The notes under the pieces were generated by a model. That model was given only the letters and a program-made list of their open reading frames with translations, ran no database searches and was not told where the DNA came from. From contig NZ_QWEZ01000001.1 in the NCBI RefSeq assembly GCF_003864255.1, positions 1,550,001-1,614,000 of the forward strand: a stretch of 64,000 nucleotides of DNA. Direction: 5' to 3'. Positions 19,373 to 27,826 of the stretch are shown here, piece after piece. Within the stretch, counting starts at the first letter, position 1. Each line of letters begins with the position of its first letter. The stretch is from Aestuariirhabdus litorea. Its GTDB lineage: Bacteria; Pseudomonadota; Gammaproteobacteria; Pseudomonadales; Aestuariirhabdaceae. The position numbers and the translations under genes were made by a program.

Positions 19373-20539
19373 ATGGATAGCGGTTCGATAGTTTTTTCTT
19401 TCTTCCTGATCTTTGCCGGTGCAGCCGTGCTGGCATCGGTTGCGCTTTATACCCGTCAACCTCTGCTGATTGCCTACATCGTGTTGGGAGCCCTGATTGG
19501 CCCTTCCGGTCTGGCGATGATTAACGACACCCAGTTGCTAAGCGATATTGCCCACGTCGGCATCATCTTTTTGCTGTTTCTTCTGGGACTGGACATGCAA
19601 CCTGCCCACCTGGCCCATATGTTGCGCAAAACCTCCTGGATCGGTGTCGCCAGCTCCGTTGCCTTTGCCCTGATCGGTTACGCCACCGGCCTGCTGTTCG
19701 GTTTCAGTACCCAGGAAGCGATTATCATGGGCGCGGCCATGATGTTTTCCAGCACCATCATCGGTATCAAGCTGCTGCCCACCACCGTGCTGCATCACAA
19801 GCACACCGGTGAGTTGGTGGTCAGCATCCTGCTTCTGCAGGACTTGATAGCGATCATGGTGCTACTGTTCCTTTACTCCAACGAGGGAGACAGCCCAACC
19901 CTGGCCATGTTCACCGCCCTGCTGGCACTGCCCCTGCTGCTGCTGTTCGCTTTCGGCTTTGTGAAATACCTGCTGCTGCCACTGATGGGAAAGTTCGACC
20001 GTTTTCACGAATACCTGTTTCTGGTCGCCATCGGCTGGTGTTTGGGGCTGGCCGAACTGGCACACGCTATCGGCCTGTCCGCGGAAATCGGCGCTTTTAT
20101 TGCCGGCGTTTCGGTCGCTACCAGCCCCATCTCCCAGTACATTGCCGTCAGCCTCAAACCCTTGCGGGATTTCTTCCTCATCCTCTTCTTCTTTTCAGTG
20201 GGCGCGAGCTTCAACCTGGCGCTGCTGGACGACGTCTTTATCCCGGCACTGGTACTGACTATTCTGACCCTGGGGGCTAAACCCCTGGTGTTTAAATACT
20301 GCCTGAGCAAAAGCGGCGAGGACGCGTCGACCAGCTGGGAGGTGGGCTTCCGCCTGGGCCAAACCAGCGAGTTTTCGATCCTGATCGCCTATATTGCGGC
20401 GTCAGCGGCGCTGATCGGTACCGAAGCCTCCCATGTTATCCAGGCCACCGCTATCATGAGCTTCCTGATCTCCTCCTACATAGTGGTCTTTAACTTCAAG
20501 TCGCCGATCGCGGTCTCTGACCGGCTTAGGAGAGACTAG
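19373..20539 (+). CDS. CPA2-family cation:proton antiporter
   Basis: A 388-residue integral membrane protein with about twelve hydrophobic segments of the Na+/H+ exchanger fold (KefB/KefC and relatives). Recognisable segments are LIAYIVLGALIGPSG, GIIFLLFLLGLDM and the paired LLQDLIAIMVLL, which carries the conserved Asp. No RCK/TrkA-N nucleotide-binding domain follows, so gating is unlike full-length Kef. Ion specificity (K+ or Na+) cannot be assigned. A strong bidirectional terminator separates it from the convergent reductase gene. Confidence 0.85.
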   Translation: MDSGSIVFSFFLIFAGAAVLASVALYTRQPLLIAYIVLGALIGPSGLAMINDTQLLSDIAHVGIIFLLFLLGLDMQPAHLAHMLRKTSWIGVASSVAFALIGYATGLLFGFSTQEAIIMGAAMMFSSTIIGIKLLPTTVLHHKHTGELVVSILLLQDLIAIMVLLFLYSNEGDSPTLAMFTALLALPLLLLFAFGFVKYLLLPLMGKFDRFHEYLFLVAIGWCLGLAELAHAIGLSAEIGAFIAGVSVATSPISQYIAVSLKPLRDFFLILFFFSVGASFNLALLDDVFIPALVLTILTLGAKPLVFKYCLSKSGEDASTSWEVGFRLGQTSEFSILIAYIAASAALIGTEASHVIQATAIMSFLISSYIVVFNFKSPIAVSDRLRRD

Positions 20540-20540
20540 C

Positions 20541-20582
20541 CGCCACTAAAAAGCCCGGCATTGGCCGGGCTTTTTAGTGGCG
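20541..20582. terminator. Bidirectional terminator
   Basis: A perfect 19-bp stem (core AGCCCGGC/GCCGGGCT) with an ATTG loop and A/T-rich flanks, placed between two convergent genes. Confidence 0.93.
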
Positions 20583-20592
20583 GGCTGAACGG

Positions 20593-21588
20593 TTAATCCA
20601 CTCTGACCAGAATGCGACCCACCGCCCGTCCGCGAAAGATCTGTTCAATGGCATCGGGCAACTCTTCCAGGGCGATTTCGGTGACCACCGACTCCAGGCA
20701 CTCCAGCTGCCACTCACCGGCCAGGCGCTGCCACATCGCCTGCTTAACCTCGATCGGCTGCTCAACCGAATCCACTCCCAGCAGGTTGACCCCACGCAGG
20801 ATAAAGGGGAACACATTGGCCTGGAAGTTGGGTGACGCCACCATACCGCAACAGGCCACACTCCCCCCGTACTTGAGGGACTTGACGATATTGAAGAGGA
20901 TATCCCCCCCCACGGTATCGACTGCTCCGGCCCAGGTCTCCTTCAGCATCGGGCGATCGGTGCCCTCACTGATGGTGTCACGATCCACAACCTTTTTGGC
21001 GCCCAGGTGGATCAGGCGATCAACCATCTCCAGCTTACCCGTGCTGGCAGCCACATCGAACCCCAGCTTGGAGAGCAGCGCCACACTGATGCTGCCTACC
21101 CCGCCGGTAGCACCACTGACAAACACCTCGCCCAGGTCCGGTTTTACCCCGGCGGCCAGCAGTTTATCGACGCAGAGCGCGGCAGTAAGGCCGGCCGTAC
21201 CCAACACCATCGCCTGGCGCAGGCTCAAGCCGCGCGGCAGGGGTACCGCCCATTCAGCGGGAATACGAATGTATTGGGAAAATCCACCGGCGGTGTTCAT
21301 ACCGAGGTCGTAACCCGTCACGATCACCTCATCACCCGCCGAAAACAGATCACTTCCGGAAAACTCCACCACACCGCCCGCATCGATGCCCGGCGTATGG
21401 GGGTAGCTCTTGGTTACCCCCTTGTTACCCTTGGCCGATAGCGCATCCTTAAAGTTCAGGGAGGAATACTTTACCCGAATCAGCAGATCCCCGGGGGGCA
21501 GATCATCAAACTCCCGCTCAACCACCTGTTGACTGTAGAGGCTCTCTCCCTCCCTGCGTTCCACGAGTAGCGCTTTAAATCGGCTCAC
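20593..21588 (-). CDS. YhdH/YhfP-family NADPH-dependent oxidoreductase
   Basis: A 331-residue medium-chain reductase of the zinc-independent quinone oxidoreductase/acryloyl-CoA reductase branch. Seen are the NYKDAL-type substrate segment (here NFKDALSAKGN), the nucleotide-binding loop GATGGVGS, and the family C-terminal FILRGVNLLGVDSV. It is clearly paralogous to the AcuI at 29446-30429 but lacks the ALAITGKSPVVR-like segment, so its substrate may differ. GTG 21588 was chosen because AAGGAG stands seven bases before it; a TTG six bases earlier is too close to that site. Confidence 0.85.
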   Translation of the reverse strand: MSRFKALLVERREGESLYSQQVVEREFDDLPPGDLLIRVKYSSLNFKDALSAKGNKGVTKSYPHTPGIDAGGVVEFSGSDLFSAGDEVIVTGYDLGMNTAGGFSQYIRIPAEWAVPLPRGLSLRQAMVLGTAGLTAALCVDKLLAAGVKPDLGEVFVSGATGGVGSISVALLSKLGFDVAASTGKLEMVDRLIHLGAKKVVDRDTISEGTDRPMLKETWAGAVDTVGGDILFNIVKSLKYGGSVACCGMVASPNFQANVFPFILRGVNLLGVDSVEQPIEVKQAMWQRLAGEWQLECLESVVTEIALEELPDAIEQIFRGRAVGRILVRVD

Positions 21589-21610
21589 AATCAATCTCCT
21601 TGGACCTTTA

Positions 21611-22699
21611 TCAAGAGAGCAGCCGTATCTGCTGCACTCGACTCCACCATTTTACCAGCAAGCGGTCCGCTGACTGCTCGGCTGCCAGCCCTAACTTTTC
21701 AGGCAAGGATCGCTTGTAGACATAGCTCACCTGAAAAATATCACGCTCGTCCTTGAGATCAAACAGATACTCATCACTGGTTTTCAATTCATCGACCAAC
21801 TGTTGCTCCAGCGCACGTTTACCGAACCAGACCTCACCGGTGGCGATCTTCTCCATATCCAGCTGTGGTCGGTGCTCAGAGACAAACTCCTTAAACAGCC
21901 CGTGGGTATCCTCGAGCTCCTCCATGAATTTCTGCCGCCCCTTGTCGGTGTTCTCACCAAACATCGTCAGGGTACGCTTGTGTTCACCGGCCGTCAGCAG
22001 CTCCACATCCACGTGGTTTTTCTTCAGCAATCGGTGGAAATTGGGCAATTGGGCCACCACACCGATGGAGCCGAGAATGGCAAAGGGGGCCGCAAGAATG
22101 CGGTCGGCGATACAGGCCATCATGTAGCCTCCACTGGCCGCCACCTTGTCCACAGCCACCGTCAGGGGAATGCCCTTATTGCGGATACGCTGTAGTTGGG
22201 AGGCTGCCAGGCCGTAGCTATGCACCATCCCCCCGCCGCTTTCGAGGCGGACCAGCACCTCATCCCTGGACCGCGCCAGCCCCAATACCGCCGAAATCTC
22301 CTCTCGCAGGGTCTCCACATCGGAAGCCCGGATATCACCATCGAAGTCTAGGACGTAGAGTCGGGGCTTACCCTCATCCCCTTCGTCCTCTGCCCCTTCG
22401 TCTGCGGGTTTGCTATGCTGCTTGGCCTGCTGCTTGGCCTGCTTACGCTCCTGCTTCTCCTTACGCTTCTGCTCCTTCTGCTCGGCCTTTATCTGCTCCT
22501 CATCCAGCACCTCGGCTTTGAGCTGATCCAGCATGTCACGATACTCATCGTTCAGTCGGGTAACCTCAAGCTGTCCTGAATGGGCTCCACGCTTGTGACG
22601 GCCGGCAATGGCAACCACCCCCATCAGCAGAATCAGGATACCCAAAATCAGGGTGAAGGTTTTAGCGAAAAAGAGGCCGTATTCGGCAAGGAATTCCAA
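21611..22699 (-). CDS. sohB: SohB, inner-membrane S49-family serine protease
   Basis: A 362-residue membrane-anchored protease of the signal peptide peptidase A group, thought to act on periplasmic or membrane peptides. An N-terminal transmembrane helix is followed by a strongly charged K/E/Q-rich linker, then the protease domain with the catalytic Ser in VAASGGYMMA and a GSIGVVAQ strand. TTG 22699, behind GGAG, yields LEFLAEYGLF, matching the characteristic SohB N-terminus, although the frame is open to 22846. Confidence 0.92.
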   Translation of the reverse strand: MEFLAEYGLFFAKTFTLILGILILLMGVVAIAGRHKRGAHSGQLEVTRLNDEYRDMLDQLKAEVLDEEQIKAEQKEQKRKEKQERKQAKQQAKQHSKPADEGAEDEGDEGKPRLYVLDFDGDIRASDVETLREEISAVLGLARSRDEVLVRLESGGGMVHSYGLAASQLQRIRNKGIPLTVAVDKVAASGGYMMACIADRILAAPFAILGSIGVVAQLPNFHRLLKKNHVDVELLTAGEHKRTLTMFGENTDKGRQKFMEELEDTHGLFKEFVSEHRPQLDMEKIATGEVWFGKRALEQQLVDELKTSDEYLFDLKDERDIFQVSYVYKRSLPEKLGLAAEQSADRLLVKWWSRVQQIRLLS

Positions 22700-23028
22700 G
22701 ATAGTGATCTCCAAACAGAGTTGATGCGGGTAACGGATAGCGCAGTTTATGTGAAACGGCCATCTCCTGACAAACCCTGTCGAACCATAACCTTCAGCTG
22801 TCTCAAGCCTTGAAAACCGGACGAGCCATCGCCAAACAAAATTCAAACAAGCGTATGATTATTGTGTTGACAGCGCAGTCCAATCCCCCTAACCTGCTGG
22901 TGTTTGCTTCTGTTACATATTGAAACAAACCATAATTGAGAGCGCAGAATTCATCTGATAAACGCCAACCCAGCCGACCCAAAGAGATTAAGCCCTTCGG
23001 TCGGCCTAACCGTTAAGGAATTAGAAGA
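22700..23028. other. Divergent spacer sohB / SCP2 gene, no gene
   Basis: About 330 bp without a plausible coding frame. A consensus TTGACA occurs at 22867-22872 (plus strand), but no convincing -10 lies 16-18 bp downstream. The SCP2 gene's ribosome site (TTAAGGAATTAG) is at the right end. Confidence 0.5.
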
Positions 23029-23346
23029 ATGCCAACAGTAGCTGAAATCATCGATCAAATGAAAGCCAAGTTTAACCCCGACGCGGCCGCCGGACTGGAC
23101 GTCGTCTTTCAGTTTGATATCGAAGACGGAGAAACCTACAACCTGACGGTGAAAGATGGCACCTGTGAAATCGCCAACGGAGCACACGACGCTCCATCCG
23201 TTACCCTGATCATGAGCTCCGATACCCTGGCTGGCATCATGTCTGGCGAAACCGATGGCATGCAGGCCTTTATGGGCGGCAAGCTACGTGCCGAGGGCAA
23301 CATCATGCTGGCGACCAAGCTGGCCGACCTGTTCCCGGTCAACTGA
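23029..23346 (+). CDS. SCP2 sterol-binding-fold protein
   Basis: A 105-residue protein made of a single SCP2 domain, a hydrophobic-pocket fold that binds lipids or fatty acyl chains. Typical segments are VVFQFDIEDGETYNLTVKDG, with SDTLAGIMSG and MQAFMGGKLRAEGN forming the later strands and helix. No signal peptide. In bacteria such stand-alone proteins are probably lipid or acyl-CoA carriers; no partner is evident among neighbours. The start follows an AAGGAATTAGAAGA ribosome region. Confidence 0.9.
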   Translation: MPTVAEIIDQMKAKFNPDAAAGLDVVFQFDIEDGETYNLTVKDGTCEIANGAHDAPSVTLIMSSDTLAGIMSGETDGMQAFMGGKLRAEGNIMLATKLADLFPVN

Positions 23347-23437
23347 TCCCAGGCGGGTAGGGGAGCCACTCCCCTACCCTCTACTCGTCCCCTCTTTATT
23401 CTCTCAACCGCTCCAGACCCGACCCGCCCAAAATGGC

Positions 23438-24085
23438 TCAGCGCCACTGGGCAAGCGCAGCCCGGGCAGAATCATTGACCGCCTCAACCCGCACCTCGCC
23501 TGCCACTATATCAACACGATAGAGCCCACCATCGACCATGGGGAGGTAGTCGGATTGCGCCAGCCCCGCCTGCAACAGCGAAGAGGTGCCCACCAGCTGA
23601 ATCAACTGCCATCCATCGACACCATACTGACTGACAGCCAAGGGTTCCGCCTTGCGATCCGCCTGCTGCTCCTGCTCGATGGATAGGTAACGTGCCGTAA
23701 TGTCCGCCAGCCGGTAACCAGGACTCAACCCCAGCCGGGACAGCACAGGGCTCCAGCTTACACGGCGCACCCCAAGGCGCCAGAGCTCCCCCTGCAGTTC
23801 AACCAGGCTTTCCGCTCCCTTTCGATCAGCGACCACCGCGCGAAACTGCTGCTCCCCCTGCTGGGAAAAGCTGATGGTCGCCAGGGTTTCCGTACCGGAG
23901 ACCGGGGTATAACTGTAGGTATCCCAGCCGAGTAAAGCGGTCACACCGGCGGCAGCCAACACCAGCAAGCCGGCGCTGCCTCGCAGCCAGGCCAGTAACC
24001 AGTTGCCCCCCAACAATTTGAATGCGACGTATAACAGCAGCAGAGCTACCAGGCCGACGCCGACGGCGATTCCCCCATAGATCAT
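23438..24085 (-). CDS. Uncharacterised two-helix membrane protein
   Basis: I do not recognise a named family. The 215-residue product starts with two hydrophobic segments (about 3-25 and 40-57) and ends with a soluble domain of about 155 residues, likely facing the periplasm, rich in strand-like segments (TLATISFSQQGEQQFRAVV) and acidic residues. There are no cysteines or catalytic-looking motifs. The start at 24085 follows AGGGATAGG; a GTG two codons earlier is also possible. It is convergent with the SCP2 gene and divergent from a TSUP permease. Only an integral membrane location is well supported. Confidence 0.7.
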   Translation of the reverse strand: MIYGGIAVGVGLVALLLLYVAFKLLGGNWLLAWLRGSAGLLVLAAAGVTALLGWDTYSYTPVSGTETLATISFSQQGEQQFRAVVADRKGAESLVELQGELWRLGVRRVSWSPVLSRLGLSPGYRLADITARYLSIEQEQQADRKAEPLAVSQYGVDGWQLIQLVGTSSLLQAGLAQSDYLPMVDGGLYRVDIVAGEVRVEAVNDSARAALAQWR

Positions 24086-24188
24086 GAACACCTATCCCTA
24101 TTGGTTTTGCTAGCTCGATTATGCGTTGTCATCAACCAATTGGCCAGTTATGCTCAGCGCTTTTCAGCGATCCTGTGACCCAACCAAG

Positions 24189-24971
24189 ATGATCGAAGCA
24201 CTATTCGGACTGGCACCGTCACTCCTCCTGTTCCTTGTGCTGATCGCCTTTCTCGCAGGCTTTATTGACGCTATTGCTGGTGGCGGCGGACTGCTAACCA
24301 TCCCCGCCCTGCTGACCGCCGGCCTCCCCCCTCACCTCGCGCTGGGTACCAACAAGCTCTGCGCCACTTTCGGCTCACTGACCGCCTCCATCACCTTTTA
24401 CCGTCGCGGTATTTTCAACCCCCGACTGTGGATTGCCGCCGCCTGCGCAACTGCCCTGGGGGCCGCTTCGGGAGCTCTCGTAGCCGATCAGGTGAGCGCC
24501 GACTGGCTCAACAAACTGTTGCCCCTGATCATCATACTGACCGCGATCTACGCCCTGCTGGTGAAACCTCTCACCGACGACAACCAGGGCACAGAGCCAC
24601 AAACCCACGGGAAAGCCACCCAATGGCTTCAGGGGCTCGGGATCGGCTTTTATGATGGTGTGGCGGGACCAGGAACCGGTTCCTTCTGGACGCTGAGCAG
24701 CCTCTCACTCTATCGCATGAACCTGCTGTTCAGCTCCGGGCTGGCACGGGTGATGAACTTCATTAGCAATGCCGTGAGCCTGGTGACTTTTGCCCTACTC
24801 GGCCACGTCAACCTGCTGCTCGGCGTCAGCCTGGGACTCGCGCTGATGGTGGGCGCCTATGTAGGGGCTCGCTCGGCTATCCGCTTTGGCGGCCGGTTTA
24901 TTCGACCGGTATTTACCCTGGTGGTACTGGCCATCGCCTGCCGCCTGGTGTGGCAGCACTGGCTTCAGTGA
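24189..24971 (+). CDS. TSUP (TauE/SafE, YfcA-like) permease
   Basis: A 260-residue integral membrane protein with about eight hydrophobic segments and the glycine-rich TSUP signatures FIDAIAGGGGLLTIPALL (N-terminal half) and GFYDGVAGPGTGSFW (C-terminal half). It is closest in pattern to the YfcA type. Unlike the TSUP beside cysB, its neighbourhood gives no substrate clue. The frame begins at 24126, but 24189 gives the usual N-terminus just before the first membrane segment. It is convergent with the ChpA-N-like gene, with no space for a separate terminator between their stops. Confidence 0.85.
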   Translation: MIEALFGLAPSLLLFLVLIAFLAGFIDAIAGGGGLLTIPALLTAGLPPHLALGTNKLCATFGSLTASITFYRRGIFNPRLWIAAACATALGAASGALVADQVSADWLNKLLPLIIILTAIYALLVKPLTDDNQGTEPQTHGKATQWLQGLGIGFYDGVAGPGTGSFWTLSSLSLYRMNLLFSSGLARVMNFISNAVSLVTFALLGHVNLLLGVSLGLALMVGAYVGARSAIRFGGRFIRPVFTLVVLAIACRLVWQHWLQ

Positions 24972-26624
24972 TCAGACAGGAAAACCCAGTTCCTTCACCG
25001 CCGACTCCGCCAGCTTCAGCACATCATCCCCCTCATACTTGCCGCCGTTAAGGCCCTGTAAGTAAAAGTCCAGACCGGTCAGTGCATCGGCCAGGGTTTC
25101 CAGATCACCCTGGGAGGGGGCTCCGGGCTTACCCAACACCTTCTCCTTCAGGTAGCGCTGGCAGGCAGCCACCGCATTGGAAGCGCGCTCTTCATCAATA
25201 AAGAAGAGACCGCCGCGCAGCCCGTCCAGGGTGACATCGACATTGGCCAGATGCATCTGGTCCCAATCCGATTCCGTAAAGGCGGTGATCGCCCGCTTCA
25301 ACATCGCCAGGCCGGCCTGGGTCTCATCGATGACCACTATACGGGCTTCAAACAGCTGGTTGTTGGCCATAATAGTGGCCTGATCGGTCTCCACCGCTTT
25401 CAGGTCCTTGCCCGCTCGCGGTTGCTCAAGGCTGGCCACCATGGACTCCACGTACAAAATAGCGTCGGCAAGCGCCATCAACTGCTGGCGGTCTTCCACC
25501 TTACCTGCGGCGCCCCAGGAGGCCACCGCCTCCTGATTGGCTTGCAGCGCCTTGGAGGCCGACACCAGTCCCACCATACCCAGCGTCTTGGGCAGCCGGC
25601 CCACCAGGGCCGACATCTCCTCGAAGTCGACGTTGCTGCCACGTTCCACCAGGTCAAGCATATCCTTGAGGCTGGAGAGCTCCTCCTTCAGTGCCGCCGA
25701 CAACGAGCGGAATACCTCGTTACCGGGCCCCGCCATGATCGAACGCTCCTCAGCCAGGGTGTGGTCATTAAAGGGCAGCGGCAACAGGTTGAACTCTTTC
25801 TTGACCTCACGGGCAAGTTCACCCTGGGTGTCACCCAGCACCACCAGATAGAGCAGTTCCTTGACCAGGGTCTTGTCAAAGCTGGCCGCAGTGTCGCCCA
25901 TAACCAGCATCCGAATCAGTCGGTCGACCTTGCCGAACAGCAACTTGCGCTCGGTATAGGTGCCCATTTCGGCATCCACCATCACTTCAAGCGCCGCAGA
26001 GGCCACCTGTAAAAGCCGAGCCCCCTTGCCCGGCTCCATCAGACTGTAAAGGCGCTGCAGCGCACGCTCCATCAGTTTGAGGCTGGACTGGGTATTCTCC
26101 TCCTTGAACAGGCCCAGGAGGCCAACCTGATACATCAGGCGCAAACGACGGCCGGTCTCCTCGCTGGCAACCAGATCACCGATCTCCCCCCCCTCGGGGA
26201 GAGGTGCGCGAATGGAGTAGAAAAAGCTTTCCGGCAACAACGGTGCCCGGCGTGTCCGCCGGAGTTCATTGACTGTGGGCAGCAACAGCTCAGGAATCTC
26301 CTCCCGGCTCTGTTGGAGGTACTCGAGGTAGCGACTCAGCACAAAGAGGGAGTTGCTCAACACGCCCAGCGCATCATCCCGGTCGTTACCGGCCCCCTCG
26401 GGGATATCGGTCGCCAACTCAAACATCTCTTCAGCCAGGAGTTCGCCAGCACTCATCTCGATCAGGCTTAAGGTCCCACGGACTTGCTTGATGCAATCGA
26501 CACAAGCCTGCAGGTGCGCGCCCTGATCCCGCTCCTCGATAAACTGCTCCAGGCTGTTTTCAGCCTGCTGGATGGTAGACTCCAGCTCTTCCCGAACCAG
26601 ATTTAATGAACTAGCACCGGCCAT
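24972..26624 (-). CDS. Stand-alone homologue of the ChpA/PilL N-terminal region
   Basis: A 550-residue, mostly helical cytosolic protein. Its opening LVREELESTIQQAENSLEQF and ACVDCIKQVRGTLSLIEM resembles the first segment of ChpA, the large histidine kinase of the Pil-Chp type IV pilus system, and later helices keep the same style. ChpA proteins carry on through several Hpt modules and a CheA kinase core; this frame stops after about 550 residues and no H/N/G boxes, CheW or receiver domain follow. No phosphorylatable Hpt histidine motif is evident. It may be a scaffold or phosphorelay decoy, or a distinct family. Upstream lies an isomerase gene 57 bp away on the same strand. Confidence 0.7.
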   Translation of the reverse strand: MAGASSLNLVREELESTIQQAENSLEQFIEERDQGAHLQACVDCIKQVRGTLSLIEMSAGELLAEEMFELATDIPEGAGNDRDDALGVLSNSLFVLSRYLEYLQQSREEIPELLLPTVNELRRTRRAPLLPESFFYSIRAPLPEGGEIGDLVASEETGRRLRLMYQVGLLGLFKEENTQSSLKLMERALQRLYSLMEPGKGARLLQVASAALEVMVDAEMGTYTERKLLFGKVDRLIRMLVMGDTAASFDKTLVKELLYLVVLGDTQGELAREVKKEFNLLPLPFNDHTLAEERSIMAGPGNEVFRSLSAALKEELSSLKDMLDLVERGSNVDFEEMSALVGRLPKTLGMVGLVSASKALQANQEAVASWGAAGKVEDRQQLMALADAILYVESMVASLEQPRAGKDLKAVETDQATIMANNQLFEARIVVIDETQAGLAMLKRAITAFTESDWDQMHLANVDVTLDGLRGGLFFIDEERASNAVAACQRYLKEKVLGKPGAPSQGDLETLADALTGLDFYLQGLNGGKYEGDDVLKLAESAVKELGFPV

Positions 26625-26681
26625 TGGGCCCCCTCTTCTTGGTTAGGATCGCGCCCCTCCGGGGCCGCGCCATTGGGGTAA

Positions 26682-27494
26682 TCAGTCTTCAAACTCTGGC
26701 TGGGACTTGCTCATCCCCGCCATTACCGCCACCTTAAGATCGGTCGCCTGCAACATAGCAGCGTTCCAGGTTGCAACGTAATTAAGGCCATCCTCAATGG
26801 AGTGATCTCGGCTGTAACGCAACATCTCTTTGGTTCCCTGAACCGCAATGGGGGATTTGGTGGCGACCGACTGGGCCACCTCCATCACTTTCTCCATCAT
26901 CAGCTCGCGACTGCTGAAACACTCGTTCACCAAACCGATGCGCAGGGCCTCTTCCCCCTCAACCACCCGCCCGGTGTAGGCCATTTCACGTACAATACCT
27001 GCGTTAACAATATGGGGAAGACGCTGAAGGGTTCCCCAGTCGGCCGCCAGCCCCATATCCACCTCCTTGATGGAAAAGCGGCTGTCACTTACGCAGTAAC
27101 GTATATCACAGGCAGAGACCAGGTCGATCCCGCCGCCATAACAGCAACCATGGATCGCGGCCAGCACCGGCTTGGGGCACTCATCGATGCAGTTCATCAA
27201 CTGCTGGGTGTGTTTCACCACCCGCTTGAGCTTGAGTGCATTACGAGCCACCTCTTTACCCAGCTGGCTACCGATCTCCATCAGCATTCCCAGGTCAATA
27301 CCGGAGCAGAAATGGGCACCGCTACCACTGATCACAACAGCGCGAACACTGGCTTCTGAAGCCACCCAGTCAAAGGCGGCCTGTAACTCCTCCCACATCT
27401 GCTGGTTAATGGCATTAGCCTTGTCGCCCCGATTCATTTCGATATGGGCTACCTTGCCCTTCTGGACCACGGCTACGGTCTTCAACTCCAACAT
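26682..27494 (-). CDS. Delta(3,5)-delta(2,4)-dienoyl-CoA isomerase-like crotonase
   Basis: A 270-residue crotonase-fold protein. The first oxyanion-hole segment is HFCSGIDLGML and the second is GCCYGGGIDLVSACDIRYC; the following FSIKEVDMGLAADWGTLQRLP keeps the acidic pair (Glu and Asp) typical of dienoyl-CoA isomerases that process unsaturated fatty acids with odd-position double bonds. A general enoyl-CoA hydratase is the alternative, but the missing second hydratase glutamate argues against it. The start at 27494 has GGAG seven bases upstream. It may form an operon with the downstream ChpA-N-like gene. Confidence 0.85.
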   Translation of the reverse strand: MLELKTVAVVQKGKVAHIEMNRGDKANAINQQMWEELQAAFDWVASEASVRAVVISGSGAHFCSGIDLGMLMEIGSQLGKEVARNALKLKRVVKHTQQLMNCIDECPKPVLAAIHGCCYGGGIDLVSACDIRYCVSDSRFSIKEVDMGLAADWGTLQRLPHIVNAGIVREMAYTGRVVEGEEALRIGLVNECFSSRELMMEKVMEVAQSVATKSPIAVQGTKEMLRYSRDHSIEDGLNYVATWNAAMLQATDLKVAVMAGMSKSQPEFED

Positions 27495-27826
27495 TACAGA
27501 CTCCAATAAGGGAACAACCAAAGTAATCGATTCACTATATCAATCCTAAAGCAAAATGCTAAGTAGTTCGTGCAACACGCTGTCCTCAAAACAGGAGCCC
27601 GGTCACGCTTCGCCGCACACAACAGCGTGGCGCGGGGTTCGCTATCCCCCCTCCCAAATAGCGCAGCCTAACCCGCTGTTTTGCAACCTTCGATATAACA
27701 ATTCTCTCCCGACTGGGTATAATGTCCGCCTTTTTTTGGGGCGGGGCCTACTCCCGTCATAAATAACAAAACAGCAGGGACGCCCATGGCGATTCTGAGC
27801 TTCGGTTTTCAAGGGGATATCACCGC
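27495..27826. other. Intergenic region before nhaB
   Basis: A 332-bp divergent spacer without a convincing gene. On the plus strand a perfect TATAAT at 27718-27723 is a likely -10 for nhaB; the hexamer 17 bp upstream is poor, so the promoter may rely on a near-extended -10 (TG two bases upstream) or an activator. The implied nhaB leader is about 95-100 nt. Confidence 0.5.

Noticed and set aside
22867-22872. TTGACA as part of a promoter for the SCP2 gene
   Set aside because: The hexamer 17 bp downstream matches the -10 consensus poorly (3 of 6).
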